NCBI RefSeq assembly: GCF_003609835.1 | Contig: NZ_AP017898.1 | Location: 2,976,001 to 3,040,000 of the forward strand | Origin: Sphingopyxis sp. FD7 | Lineage (GTDB): Bacteria > Pseudomonadota > Alphaproteobacteria > Sphingomonadales > Sphingomonadaceae | Length of the DNA: 64,000 nucleotides | Reading direction: 5' to 3' | Shown here: positions 6,413 to 14,505 of the stretch, piece after piece | Layout: every line of letters begins with the position of its first letter | Position numbering within the stretch: the first letter of the stretch is position 1 | Notes under the pieces: generated by a model | What the model saw: only the letters and a program-made list of their open reading frames with translations | Told to the model about the DNA's origin: nothing | Database searches by the model: none | Made by a program: the position numbers and the translations under genes

Positions 6413-6682
6413 ATGAGCGAAGCCACGGTTTCGGACGAACAGTTGCGCCTTTTCATCGAGCGCATCGAACGGCTCGAGGAGGAAAAGAAGGGCGTCGGCG
6501 ACGATATCCGCGACACCTACAGCGAGATGAAATCGCAGGGGTATGACACCAGGCTTGTCCGCAAGCTGATCAAGTTGCGCAAGATGAACCCCCACGACCG
6601 CGCCGAGATGGAAGCGGTGCTCGAAGTCTATTGCAACGCGGTCGGTTTGCAGCTGAACCTGCCTCTCGCCACGGCGGCGTAA
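6413..6682 (+). CDS. GapR-like DUF2312 protein
   Basis: 89 residues. The core ERIERLEEEKKGVGDDIRD followed by YDTRLVRKLIKLRKM and EMEAVLEVYCNAVGL matches the DUF2312/GapR family across nearly its full length. Caulobacter GapR is a nucleoid protein that clamps overtwisted DNA ahead of replication forks and stimulates type II topoisomerases. A phage copy just before replication and methylation genes may serve phage replication. The family call is strong; the role here is inferred. Confidence 0.85.
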   Translation: MSEATVSDEQLRLFIERIERLEEEKKGVGDDIRDTYSEMKSQGYDTRLVRKLIKLRKMNPHDRAEMEAVLEVYCNAVGLQLNLPLATAA

Positions 6683-6684
6683 TC

Positions 6685-7458
6685 ATGCCCGAGGCCCGCG
6701 TCCACAAGCCCCGGCACTTGCCGTCCGGCGGCCCGCTACGGCGGCACGTCAAGCCGAAGGGTGCGCGCCGCGCGATCGTGCTGGCGGCGGATCATCCCGC
6801 GGTCGTCGAGGCTCGGACCATCTTTCCCACGACGGTCAACGAGCAGGATCATCCCCGCGTCAAGAACCTGCTGACAAGCGGGCACAACAGCCGCAAGATC
6901 GGCAAGGCGGTGACCAAGGGCCGCTGGCGCGGCATGCCGATCTTCACCCTGACACTCGAAGAGCGCGCCACCTGCCCGCGCAGCTGCAAGGAATGGCGCA
7001 GTTGCTACGGCAACGGCATGCCCTATGCGCAGCGCCTGCGCGATGACGGCTGGCTAATGACGGGCCTCGCCTTCGAGATCGAGGCGCTGGCGGAGCGGCA
7101 CCCGGCCGGGTTCGTGGTGCGCCTGCATGTGCTCGGCGACTTCTACAGCACTGAATATGTCGGCTTCTGGCGCCTGATGCTGGCTCGTAACGACGCGTTG
7201 CGCATCTTCGGCTTCACCGCGCACGCTATGGAGAGCGAGATCGGCGGGGCCGTGCTCGCGCTCGACTTCGACTTCCATGACCGCTGCAGGATCCGCTTCT
7301 CCGGCACCGACGAAGAGGGGCTCGGCAGCCTAGTCATCGATCACGCCGCCGACAGCCAGCACGTTCTCTGTCCCGCCCAGTCCGACGCAACCGAGTGCTG
7401 CGGCACCTGCGGCCTCTGCTGGACCATGAACCGCACCGTTGAATTTGTGAGGCACTGA
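6685..7458 (+). CDS. GP88-like phage protein
   Basis: 257 residues from ATG at 6685, 2 nt after the gapR-like stop. It has a cysteine cluster (ATCPRSCKEWRSCYGNGMPY), then FVVRLHVLGDFYSTEYVGFW and a C-terminal cysteine group (ECCGTCGLCW). This combination is seen in the phage GP88 family, whose biochemical role is not settled. The six or more cysteines suggest a metal or Fe-S cofactor. The stop overlaps the following ATG by 1 nt. Confidence 0.6.
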   Translation: MPEARVHKPRHLPSGGPLRRHVKPKGARRAIVLAADHPAVVEARTIFPTTVNEQDHPRVKNLLTSGHNSRKIGKAVTKGRWRGMPIFTLTLEERATCPRSCKEWRSCYGNGMPYAQRLRDDGWLMTGLAFEIEALAERHPAGFVVRLHVLGDFYSTEYVGFWRLMLARNDALRIFGFTAHAMESEIGGAVLALDFDFHDRCRIRFSGTDEEGLGSLVIDHAADSQHVLCPAQSDATECCGTCGLCWTMNRTVEFVRH

Positions 7459-10061
7459 TGGCCGCCGAGAATTACCGCAGCTTCCTCGAAGCAAAGATGC
7501 CCGCCGCGCCGCTCGCGGGGCTGCCGTGTACGCTCGACGAGGTGCCGACGCACCTGCTCGACGGGCGCCCCATCAAGGATCATCAGCGTCATATCGTGCG
7601 CTGGGCGGTCGAGGGCGGGCGACGTGCCCTGTTCGAAGCATTCGGGCTGGGTAAATCGATCCAGCAGTTGCTGATATGCGACATTATCCTGAAAAAGCTG
7701 GCGGCGCTGGAAGGCTTCATGCCCGACGCGCTGATTGTCTGCCCGCTCGGCGTCCGGATGGAGTTCATGAAGGATGCCGCGCTGCTTGGCATCGACGTCC
7801 GGTTCGTCAAATCGGACGCCGAGATTGAGGCCAGCGGCGATGACGGCGGCATTTTCCTCACGAATTACGAGAGCGTGCGCGAAGGCAAGATCACGGTCAG
7901 CCGGTTTCGCGTCGCCAGCCTGGACGAAGCATCGATCCTGCGCAGCTATGGCAGCAAGACGTTCCAGGAGTTCCTGCCCCTGTTCGAGGCGGTGCCTTAT
8001 CGCTTCGTCGCGACCGCCACGCCCTCGCCGAACCGCTACAAGGAATTGATCCACTATGCCGGGTTCCTCGGCGTCATGGACACCGGGCAGGCGCTGACCC
8101 GCTTTTTCCAGCGCAACAGCGAGAAAGCGAACGACCTCCAGCTCTACCCGCACAAGGAAGACGAATTCTTCCTCTGGCTCAACAGCTGGGGCGTGTTCGT
8201 CCAGAAGCCGAGCGACCTCGGTTTCAGCGACGAAGGCTATGACCTGCCGCCGATCGAGGTGCGCTGGCACTGCGTCGAAACCGATATCAGCGACGCCGGC
8301 GCCGACAGCAACGGGCAGCAGCGCCTGATCCGCGACTATGCTGTCGGCGTCGTCGAGGCCAGCCGCGAGAAACGCCGCACGATGGATGCGCGCATCGCCA
8401 AGGCCGCCGAGATCATGGCGGCCGATCCCTCGGATCATTTCCTGATCTGGCACGACCTCGAGGACGAGCGGCGCGCAATCGAGGCGCTCGAAGTGCCCGG
8501 CCGCGATAAGATCGCCGCGGTCTATGGCTCGCAGAATCTCGACGCGCGCGAAGCGATTGTAGCCGACTTCAGCGAGGGTCGCATAAAGGATCTCGCCGCG
8601 AAGCCGGTGATGCTCGGCTCCGGTACCAACCTCCAGCGTCACTGCCACCGCGAGATTTTCGCGGGCATCGGCCACAAGTTCAACGACTTCATCCAGGCGA
8701 TCTTCCGCGTCCAGCGTTTCGGGCAAACCGAGCCGGTCATCGTCGACTGCATCTATGCCGAAACCGAAGAGGAGGTCCGCCGCGACCTGCTCGAAAAGTG
8801 GGCGCTGCACGAAGAGCTCACCGCGCGCATGAGCGCGATCATCCGGCGCTACGGCCTCAACCACGCCGCGGCGGCCGACCTCGCCAGCCGCAGCATCGGT
8901 GTCGAGCGCGCCGAGGTGTCGGGGGCGGGCTGGACGCTCGCGCATAACGACTGCGTCGAAGAGGCCAAGCTGCTCGCCGATGACAGTCTCGACCTGATCG
9001 TCACGTCGATCCCCTTCAGCAATCACTATGAATATACGCCGAGCTATAACGACTTCGGCCACACCGACGACGACGCGCATTTCTTCGCGCAGATGGATTA
9101 TCTGACGCCCGAGCTCTACCGCGCGCTCGCGCCCGGCCGGCTCGCCTGCATCCATGTGAAGGACCGGATCCTGTTCGGCGCCGTCACCGGCGAGGGCGTG
9201 CCGACGGTCAATCCCTTCCACGCCAAGACGCTGTTTCACTATCAGCAACACGGCTTCCAGTTCATGGGCATGATCACCGTCGTCACCGACGTCGTGCGCG
9301 AGAACAACCAGACCTATCGCCTCAGCTATTCGGAGATGCTGAAGGACGGCACCAAGATGGGCGCCGGCAGCCCCGAATATATCCTGCTGATGCGCAAGCC
9401 GCAGAGCGACCGCAGCAGGGGCTACGCCGATACGCCAGTCGCGAAGGATGCCAGCGATTACAGCCTGGCGCAGTGGCAGATCGACGCCCACGCCTTTTGG
9501 CGATCGTCGGGCGACAGGCCGCTCACACCGTCCGAGCTCGCCGAACATGCCCCGCGCTTCGCCGAAATGGGTGTCGGCCCGCTGGTCAAGGCGTTCACGA
9601 CCGAAAGCCGCGAGATGATCTATGACGCCGCGGCGCACATCGCGATCGGCGAGACGATTGAGGCGCGCGACAAGAACGACGGCCGGGGTCATCTGCCCCG
9701 CACCTTCATGTCGCTCGCGCCGGGCAGCCATCACCCCGATGTGTGGGATGATGTCATCCGGATGAAGACGCTGAACCAGCTTCAGGTCGCGGCGAACCGG
9801 GAAAAGCATGTCTGCCCGCTCCAGTTCGATATCGTCGATCGGCTGATCGACCGCTTCAGCATGAAGGGTGAGCTCGTTTATGATCCCTTTTGCGGGCTTG
9901 GGACGGTGCCCATGCGCGCGATCATGAAGGGGCGCCGGGGCGCGGGCAGCGAGCTCAACCCCGATTATTTCCGCGACAGCTGCGCCTATCTCGCCGCGAC
10001 CGAGCGCGAGATTGCCGTGCCGTCGCTGTTCGACCTGCTCGACATGGAGGAGGCGGCCTGA
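7458..10061 (+). CDS. Helicase-DNA methyltransferase fusion
   Basis: 867 residues. Residues about 35-450 are a SNF2/DEAD-like helicase: KDHQRHIVRWAV, a Walker A variant EAFGLGKSIQQ near residue 62, SLDEAS as the DExx box near 155, and a C-terminal RecA lobe ending in FNDFIQAIFRVQRFGQ. Residues about 485-860 are an amino-group methyltransferase: TSIPFSNHYEY near 517 replaces the DPPY motif, and DPFCGLGTVP near 808 is the AdoMet-binding motif I, so the order is permuted. The protein may translocate on DNA while methylating, as in type I/III-like systems, but no nuclease is apparent. Confidence 0.8.
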   Translation: MAAENYRSFLEAKMPAAPLAGLPCTLDEVPTHLLDGRPIKDHQRHIVRWAVEGGRRALFEAFGLGKSIQQLLICDIILKKLAALEGFMPDALIVCPLGVRMEFMKDAALLGIDVRFVKSDAEIEASGDDGGIFLTNYESVREGKITVSRFRVASLDEASILRSYGSKTFQEFLPLFEAVPYRFVATATPSPNRYKELIHYAGFLGVMDTGQALTRFFQRNSEKANDLQLYPHKEDEFFLWLNSWGVFVQKPSDLGFSDEGYDLPPIEVRWHCVETDISDAGADSNGQQRLIRDYAVGVVEASREKRRTMDARIAKAAEIMAADPSDHFLIWHDLEDERRAIEALEVPGRDKIAAVYGSQNLDAREAIVADFSEGRIKDLAAKPVMLGSGTNLQRHCHREIFAGIGHKFNDFIQAIFRVQRFGQTEPVIVDCIYAETEEEVRRDLLEKWALHEELTARMSAIIRRYGLNHAAAADLASRSIGVERAEVSGAGWTLAHNDCVEEAKLLADDSLDLIVTSIPFSNHYEYTPSYNDFGHTDDDAHFFAQMDYLTPELYRALAPGRLACIHVKDRILFGAVTGEGVPTVNPFHAKTLFHYQQHGFQFMGMITVVTDVVRENNQTYRLSYSEMLKDGTKMGAGSPEYILLMRKPQSDRSRGYADTPVAKDASDYSLAQWQIDAHAFWRSSGDRPLTPSELAEHAPRFAEMGVGPLVKAFTTESREMIYDAAAHIAIGETIEARDKNDGRGHLPRTFMSLAPGSHHPDVWDDVIRMKTLNQLQVAANREKHVCPLQFDIVDRLIDRFSMKGELVYDPFCGLGTVPMRAIMKGRRGAGSELNPDYFRDSCAYLAATEREIAVPSLFDLLDMEEAA

Positions 10062-10274
10062 TGCTCGCAGAACCGGAATTGCCGCTCGCCGATATCGGCC
10101 CGCTGACCTCGGCGAGGGTCGGCACACGCTTTGATCGCATCTCAGTCGAAGTCCGGCCGGACTATGGCGCGCCCGGAAAGCCGACGCGCGAATCGCCAGA
10201 ACGATGGCCTGGAGTTGAAGTGCGCGGGCCTGCATTTCTGTCGCGAATGCAACAAGGCGGAGGGGCTGGTATGA
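10061..10274 (+). pseudogene. Possible small gene with internal frameshift
   Basis: From ATG at 10061 (1-nt overlap with the methyltransferase stop) one frame reads MLAEPELPLADIGPLTSARV and keeps G/C-ending codons until about 10,190. After that the codon bias moves to the next frame, which reads ELKCAGLHFCRECNKAEGLV (CxxC knuckle) and ends at 10274 with a TGA overlapping the next ATG. Either one gene carries a frameshift near 10,190-10,200, or a 36-codon gene starts at 10164 inside a 5' extension of the C5 methyltransferase. I favour the frameshift, with low certainty. Confidence 0.4.
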
Positions 10275-12256
10275 AACTGCACCCCCTCTTCATCGACGGC
10301 TTCGCGGGCGGCGGCGGCGCCAGCACCGGTATTGGCCAGGCGCTTGGGCGCGACGTCGACATCGCGATCAACCACAGCCCAACCGCGATCGCCATCCATA
10401 AGGCTAATCATCCCGATACGGAACATCACTGCACCGATATCCGGCAACCCTTCCTTCCGCGCACTGCGACGCGTGGTCGGCCGGTGGCGGGCGCCTGGTT
10501 CTCGCCCGACTGCAAAGAATACAGCAAGGCGAAGGGCGGGCCGGTCAAGGACCGGTCGATTCGCGCGCTGTGCTGGGAAGTCATCCACTGGCTCGAAGAG
10601 ACGTTGCCCGACGTCGGCTATCTCGAGAACGTCGAAGAGTTCGAATATGCCGCTCCGCTCGACAGCAACGGCGTGCCGCTGCCGGATCACAAGGGGCGCG
10701 AGTTCAAGAAGTTCAAGCGCAGCATCCGCCGCCTCGGCTATCGGGTGCAGCACCGCCTGCTGATCGCGTGCAACTATGGCGCGCCGACCAGCCGCAAACG
10801 CCTCTACATGATCTTCCGGCGGGACGGGAAACCGATCGTCTGGCCGAAGGCGACGCATGCGCCGGCCAAGGATCCCCGCGTGCTCGCGGGCAAGCTGCTG
10901 CCCTATCGCACCGCTGCCGAGTGCATCGATTGGAGCATCCCGTGCCCGTCGATCTTCGAGCGCCAGCGCGAGCTCGCCGAGGCGACGAAGCGCAGGATTG
11001 CGCATGGCGTGATGCGCTACGTCGTGAATGCCGCGCGGCCGTTCATCGTATCGGTCGCGCACGGCTACAGCGGCGGCAGGCGGGAATATCCCAGCACCGA
11101 CCCGCTCGGCACGATCAGCGCTGGTGGCAATGCTCACGCGGCAGTCGATGCGACCCTTGCCCCGCACGTTACTAAATTCAGGGGCGGAGCGGTCGGATCG
11201 GACATGGCCGACCCGGCGCCGACGGTCACCGCGAACGGCTCGCCAGCGCGGCCCGCTGGCGCGACGCCGCTTGGCATGGTTTCGGCGCATCTTCACAAGA
11301 TGGCGCAGAACGGCGTCGGGAAGGATGGGCGCGAGCCGCTTGACACCGCAATGGCGGGGGCGGCCAAGCATGGCGTCGTAGAGACCGAAATCGCGCCGAT
11401 CATCACGCACGGCCAGCACGGGGGGCGCAATCACCGCGTCGACCAGCCGCACCACACCATCGCTGCGTCGAAGAAGGACACGAATGGCGTTGCCGCCGCG
11501 ACGCTGATCCAGATAGGCTATGGTGAGCGGAAGGGTCAGGAGCCTCGCGTTCCGCATGTCGATAAGCCATTGGGTACCGTCGTAGGCGGCGGCAAGCACG
11601 GCGCCGTGACGGCGTTCCTTTCGAGCTTCTATACGAGCAGCACCAATGGCGGCCGCGCCGATCCGCTGCAGCCGCTCAAGACCACATGCGCCGGAGGCCA
11701 GCATCATGCCGTCGTCGCAGCGCACATCGAGCAGGCGAACACCGGCATGGTCGGGCATCTGCCTGAGAAGCCGCTCAGCACTATTGTCGGTAAGGGCTGC
11801 ACGCAACGCATCGTCGAGACGACGCTGATCGAAGAGGGCGCGCTGCCGCCCGATACTATGGCGCGCGCGGTCCGCACCGCGGCCTTCCTCATAAAATATT
11901 ATGGCAACGAGTCTGACGGACATGGTCTTTCCGAACCGATAGCGACGGTGACCACGAAGGATCGGTTCGCCGTCGTGACGGTAACCATCGACGCCGTGAC
12001 CTATGTCATCGTCGATATTGGGTTGCGCATGCTGAAGCCGCGCGAGCTCGCCCGGGCGCAGGGCTTCCCCGACGACTATGTTCTCGACCCGGTTGTGCGC
12101 AAATTTCTGCGCGGCAAGTGGGTCGAGCGCCCGCTGACGATCGCCGAGCAGATCAGTGCGATCGGCAACAGCGTCTGCCCGCCCGTGGCGCGCGCGCTCG
12201 TGGCCGCCAATCAGCCGGACCTCTGCAACTGGCAGCCTGAGGCGATGGCGGCATGA
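10271..12256 (+). CDS. DNA C5-cytosine methyltransferase with repeat-rich recognition region
   Basis: 661 residues from ATG at 10271 (GGAGGGG upstream, ATGA overlap). An in-frame start at 10061 exists, but codon use argues against it. Motif I is FIDGFAGGGGAS (about 8-19). The catalytic motif reads SPDCKEYS with Cys 81, ENV is near 119, NYGAPTSRKRLYMI near 168, and AIGNSVCPP near 630. Residues about 270-570 are about eight degenerate repeats of the type P-L-x-T-I/V-x(6-12)-H-A-V-V, between motifs VIII and IX where the target recognition domain lies. It may methylate several sites. The role is probably protection against host restriction. Confidence 0.85.
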   Translation: MKLHPLFIDGFAGGGGASTGIGQALGRDVDIAINHSPTAIAIHKANHPDTEHHCTDIRQPFLPRTATRGRPVAGAWFSPDCKEYSKAKGGPVKDRSIRALCWEVIHWLEETLPDVGYLENVEEFEYAAPLDSNGVPLPDHKGREFKKFKRSIRRLGYRVQHRLLIACNYGAPTSRKRLYMIFRRDGKPIVWPKATHAPAKDPRVLAGKLLPYRTAAECIDWSIPCPSIFERQRELAEATKRRIAHGVMRYVVNAARPFIVSVAHGYSGGRREYPSTDPLGTISAGGNAHAAVDATLAPHVTKFRGGAVGSDMADPAPTVTANGSPARPAGATPLGMVSAHLHKMAQNGVGKDGREPLDTAMAGAAKHGVVETEIAPIITHGQHGGRNHRVDQPHHTIAASKKDTNGVAAATLIQIGYGERKGQEPRVPHVDKPLGTVVGGGKHGAVTAFLSSFYTSSTNGGRADPLQPLKTTCAGGQHHAVVAAHIEQANTGMVGHLPEKPLSTIVGKGCTQRIVETTLIEEGALPPDTMARAVRTAAFLIKYYGNESDGHGLSEPIATVTTKDRFAVVTVTIDAVTYVIVDIGLRMLKPRELARAQGFPDDYVLDPVVRKFLRGKWVERPLTIAEQISAIGNSVCPPVARALVAANQPDLCNWQPEAMAA

Positions 12257-12438
12257 CCAGCGCCGCTACCGGCCGGATGGCACGCATCCTCGGCGCAGTC
12301 TTCCGCGTCAAAGCAATTGCGCCTGCGCAGCGCGATGAGGGCGGCCGGTATGTCTCACCGCATAGGCTCGCCGTGCGCGCCAAATGTCGCGAGCAGTGCG
12401 CCGCAATGGGCAAGGAAGTGCCGGAGGCGCTCCGGTGA
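12253..12438 (+). CDS. Small basic hypothetical protein
   Basis: 61 residues, with an ATGA overlap with the methyltransferase stop and a downstream overlap with the next GTG (GTGA). Strongly basic (MARILGAVFRVKAIAPAQRD ... RAKCREQCAAMGKEVPEALR), with two cysteines in CREQC. No family recognised; the double coupling supports a real gene. Confidence 0.55.
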   Translation: MTSAATGRMARILGAVFRVKAIAPAQRDEGGRYVSPHRLAVRAKCREQCAAMGKEVPEALR

Positions 12439-13553
12439 GCAACCACCTCATCACCGAATGCTACAAGCGGAAGCTGGGCAGCGTCACGCGCCTGGCGATG
12501 ATGGCCTATCTCGCGGACAAGGCGGCCGACTGCGGCGGCGGCATCTATGCGTCGAAGCAGACGATGGCCGATGAGCTCGACCTGACCAAGAAGACGGTCA
12601 TCACCACGATACAGGGATTGATCGCCGACGGGCTGCTGATCGCCGTCGGAACGAAGCCCTGCGCCAATGGCCACACGGTCGATTATGCGATCGTCGTCGA
12701 TGCCCTGCTCGCGCTGCCGCTGGTCGGATGCTGGGAGCGCAAGGCGCGTTTCACCGGTGTAAAATCTTCACCGGTGAAGCGGCCGGACCGGTCACGCTCC
12801 GACACGGGGAGGGGTGTAGCAGCTACACCCAAACCCCCCTTAGAACCTAAACCCCTATCATCAGCTGACGCTGATGATCCGCCCCACGAGGAAAAGGGCG
12901 AACAGGAAGGAAAGAAAGATCGACCGGAGCCGAAGGCTCGGATGCGCAAAACCCGCACGCCCGGGCACCGTCTCCCCGCCGATTGGGAGGCGCCGGCGCC
13001 CGAAGACCTGCCGCCTGTCGCCGCGCGTCTGGTCGCGCAATGGCCCGACGGAGCATACGAGGCTGTCTGCGAGGCGTTCAAGCTACACTGGCTCGCCGAA
13101 ACCCGCGCGATCGGCTGCAAGTCCGATTGGCGCGCAGCGCTCGGGAAGTGGGTCAACAACGACCATCCCCGTGTAATGCATGCAAAAATGCGCGGCGTCA
13201 GCTTCGCGCCGCCGCACGCCGCGCGCCCCGCGGTGGCTTCCGCGCTGCCGCCTGCGCCGGTTCGCGCCAAGGCTCGCGAGGATGCGCGGAGCGCGGCCGT
13301 TCACGCCGCGCTCGAAAAGGAACTCGGCCCCACGACCTACAGCAGCTGGATCAAGGGAGCGGCGATCCTGTTCGGCGAGGAGACGGTGACCGTCGTCTGC
13401 GTCTCGAAGTTCGCGGCGGGCTGGGTCGAGAATAATCTCGCAATCCAGATCGGCGCGGCGGTCGCGGCGGCAAGCGGCTCTGTCGTCGGGCGTGTCGTCT
13501 TTCAGGCAGAGGCGGCGGCGCCCGCGCCGCGCCAGGAGGCGGTCGGTGGATGA
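12435..13553 (+). CDS. Phage replication protein: winged helix plus DnaA domain I-like tail
   Basis: 372 residues from GTG at 12435 (GGAGG upstream, GTGA overlap). The N-terminal 90 residues form a winged helix-turn-helix (LAMMAYLADKAADCGGGIYA ... DLTKKTVITTIQGLIADGLL), typical of phage origin-binding proteins. A charged, proline-rich linker follows (about 100-180). The last 70 residues, ALEKELGPTTYSSWIKGA ... FAAGWVENNLAIQI, match the DnaA N-terminal domain, which contacts DnaB helicase. It probably binds the phage origin and loads host helicase. AT-rich iterons were not found inside the gene. Confidence 0.75.
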   Translation: MSNHLITECYKRKLGSVTRLAMMAYLADKAADCGGGIYASKQTMADELDLTKKTVITTIQGLIADGLLIAVGTKPCANGHTVDYAIVVDALLALPLVGCWERKARFTGVKSSPVKRPDRSRSDTGRGVAATPKPPLEPKPLSSADADDPPHEEKGEQEGKKDRPEPKARMRKTRTPGHRLPADWEAPAPEDLPPVAARLVAQWPDGAYEAVCEAFKLHWLAETRAIGCKSDWRAALGKWVNNDHPRVMHAKMRGVSFAPPHAARPAVASALPPAPVRAKAREDARSAAVHAALEKELGPTTYSSWIKGAAILFGEETVTVVCVSKFAAGWVENNLAIQIGAAVAAASGSVVGRVVFQAEAAAPAPRQEAVGG

Positions 13554-13800
13554 TGTCCGCATACCGATCGTCATCACCCTGCATGCCATCCGGCGCTACC
13601 GCGAGCGCGTCGCCAAGATCCCGGCGCGGATCATTGTCGAGCGGCTCAGCGGGCCCGCGTTCGACGCCTGCGACCGGCTCGGCGGCGGTGCCGTCATCCT
13701 GCCGACCGGGCACCGCGCCGTGTGCGGCGACGGCGCGGTCATCACCATTCTGCCGCACGGGCGCAAGTTCATGGGTTTCGTTGGGAAGCATCGTCGATGA
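13546..13800 (+). CDS. Hypothetical phage protein
   Basis: 84 residues, GTG start at 13546 with AGGAGG about 8 nt upstream, overlapping the replication gene. It contains VITLHAIRRYRERVAKIP, a basic helix seen at the N-terminus of several small phage proteins, then GGGAVILPTGHRAVCGDGAV, which is beta-rich. No defined function. Confidence 0.55.
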   Translation: MDDVRIPIVITLHAIRRYRERVAKIPARIIVERLSGPAFDACDRLGGGAVILPTGHRAVCGDGAVITILPHGRKFMGFVGKHRR

Positions 13801-14252
13801 AGAAAGCTGAAGTGGCCGCGCTGATTTGCGACCTGCCGATCAAGGATCGGCGGATTTACGGCGCCCTGGTCGCGGCGGCCGATGCCGGGCGGCCCGCGCC
13901 GACATGCGACGATCTGCTCGAGGTCAGCGGCTATTCGGCGGTGAGCAGCACCGTCGGTGCGGTCCAGCGGCTGGAACAGCGCGGCCTGATCGAGGTGCGC
14001 CGGTACCAGCGCAGTCGGCAGATCATGATCGTCGAATCGGGTCTGTGGACCTCGCGCCCGCTCAACACCGCGCCGCACTGGCGCGAGCGGCCGCGCGAGG
14101 TGCCGACGCCCTCGCCCGTCGCGGTTAAGGCGCGCGATCCCGATGTCAGCGCCGAGATCCTGAAATGGGCGAGCAGCCGCGGCGTGAGCCTGTCCGAGGC
14201 GCTCGCCGATCTCGTCTATGTCGGCTGGAAGGTGGAGATGGAGCGTGGTTGA
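13797..14252 (+). CDS. Winged-helix DNA-binding protein
   Basis: 151 residues, ATGA overlap with the upstream gene. The region APTCDDLLEVSGYSAVSSTV followed by GAVQRLEQRGLIEVRRYQRS has the shape of a LexA/MarR-like winged helix, with recognition helix and wing. A C-terminal segment (DVSAEILKWASSRGVSLSEA) forms two further helices. Likely a regulator at the transition from replication to late genes; this is inference from position. Confidence 0.6.
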   Translation: MKKAEVAALICDLPIKDRRIYGALVAAADAGRPAPTCDDLLEVSGYSAVSSTVGAVQRLEQRGLIEVRRYQRSRQIMIVESGLWTSRPLNTAPHWRERPREVPTPSPVAVKARDPDVSAEILKWASSRGVSLSEALADLVYVGWKVEMERG

Positions 14253-14505
14253 AGCCCAAAAATTTGTAGCGCCCGAACCGATCGTCGGGGAAATGCATGA
14301 TCACTATCTCCGTCGCCTCGCCGTTGCCTTCACGGCGTGGGTGAACATCTGCCCCCGTCGGCATTATATCCTGGCGAAGGACCTTGTCGCTGCTGCTGCT
14401 GCTAACGGCGAGACGATCAGTATCAGCATAGGTCCAGGACCCGCCGACTTCACCGCGCTCCGCTCCCCCGCGCCTGACATCGCACCGCGGGGTGACGATG
14501 GCTAA
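14245..14505 (+). CDS. Hypothetical phage protein
   Basis: 86 residues from GTG at 14245, overlapping the upstream stop by 8 nt, with GGAGATGGA before it. The sequence VGEMHDHYLRRLAVAFTAWV and the following lysine/alanine-rich part match no family I know. It overlaps the terminase small subunit start. Confidence 0.5.
   Translation: MVEAQKFVAPEPIVGEMHDHYLRRLAVAFTAWVNICPRRHYILAKDLVAAAAANGETISISIGPGPADFTALRSPAPDIAPRGDDG

Noticed and set aside
7341-10235. A 964-codon open frame on the minus strand
   Set aside because: It is antisense to the helicase-methyltransferase, whose motifs and codon bias are clear. The minus frame has no recognisable domain and arises from high GC content.
10142-11923. 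A 593-codon minus-strand open frame
   Set aside because: It lies opposite the C5 methyltransferase with all catalytic motifs on the plus strand, and the translation is Arg/Ala/Gly-rich with no motif.
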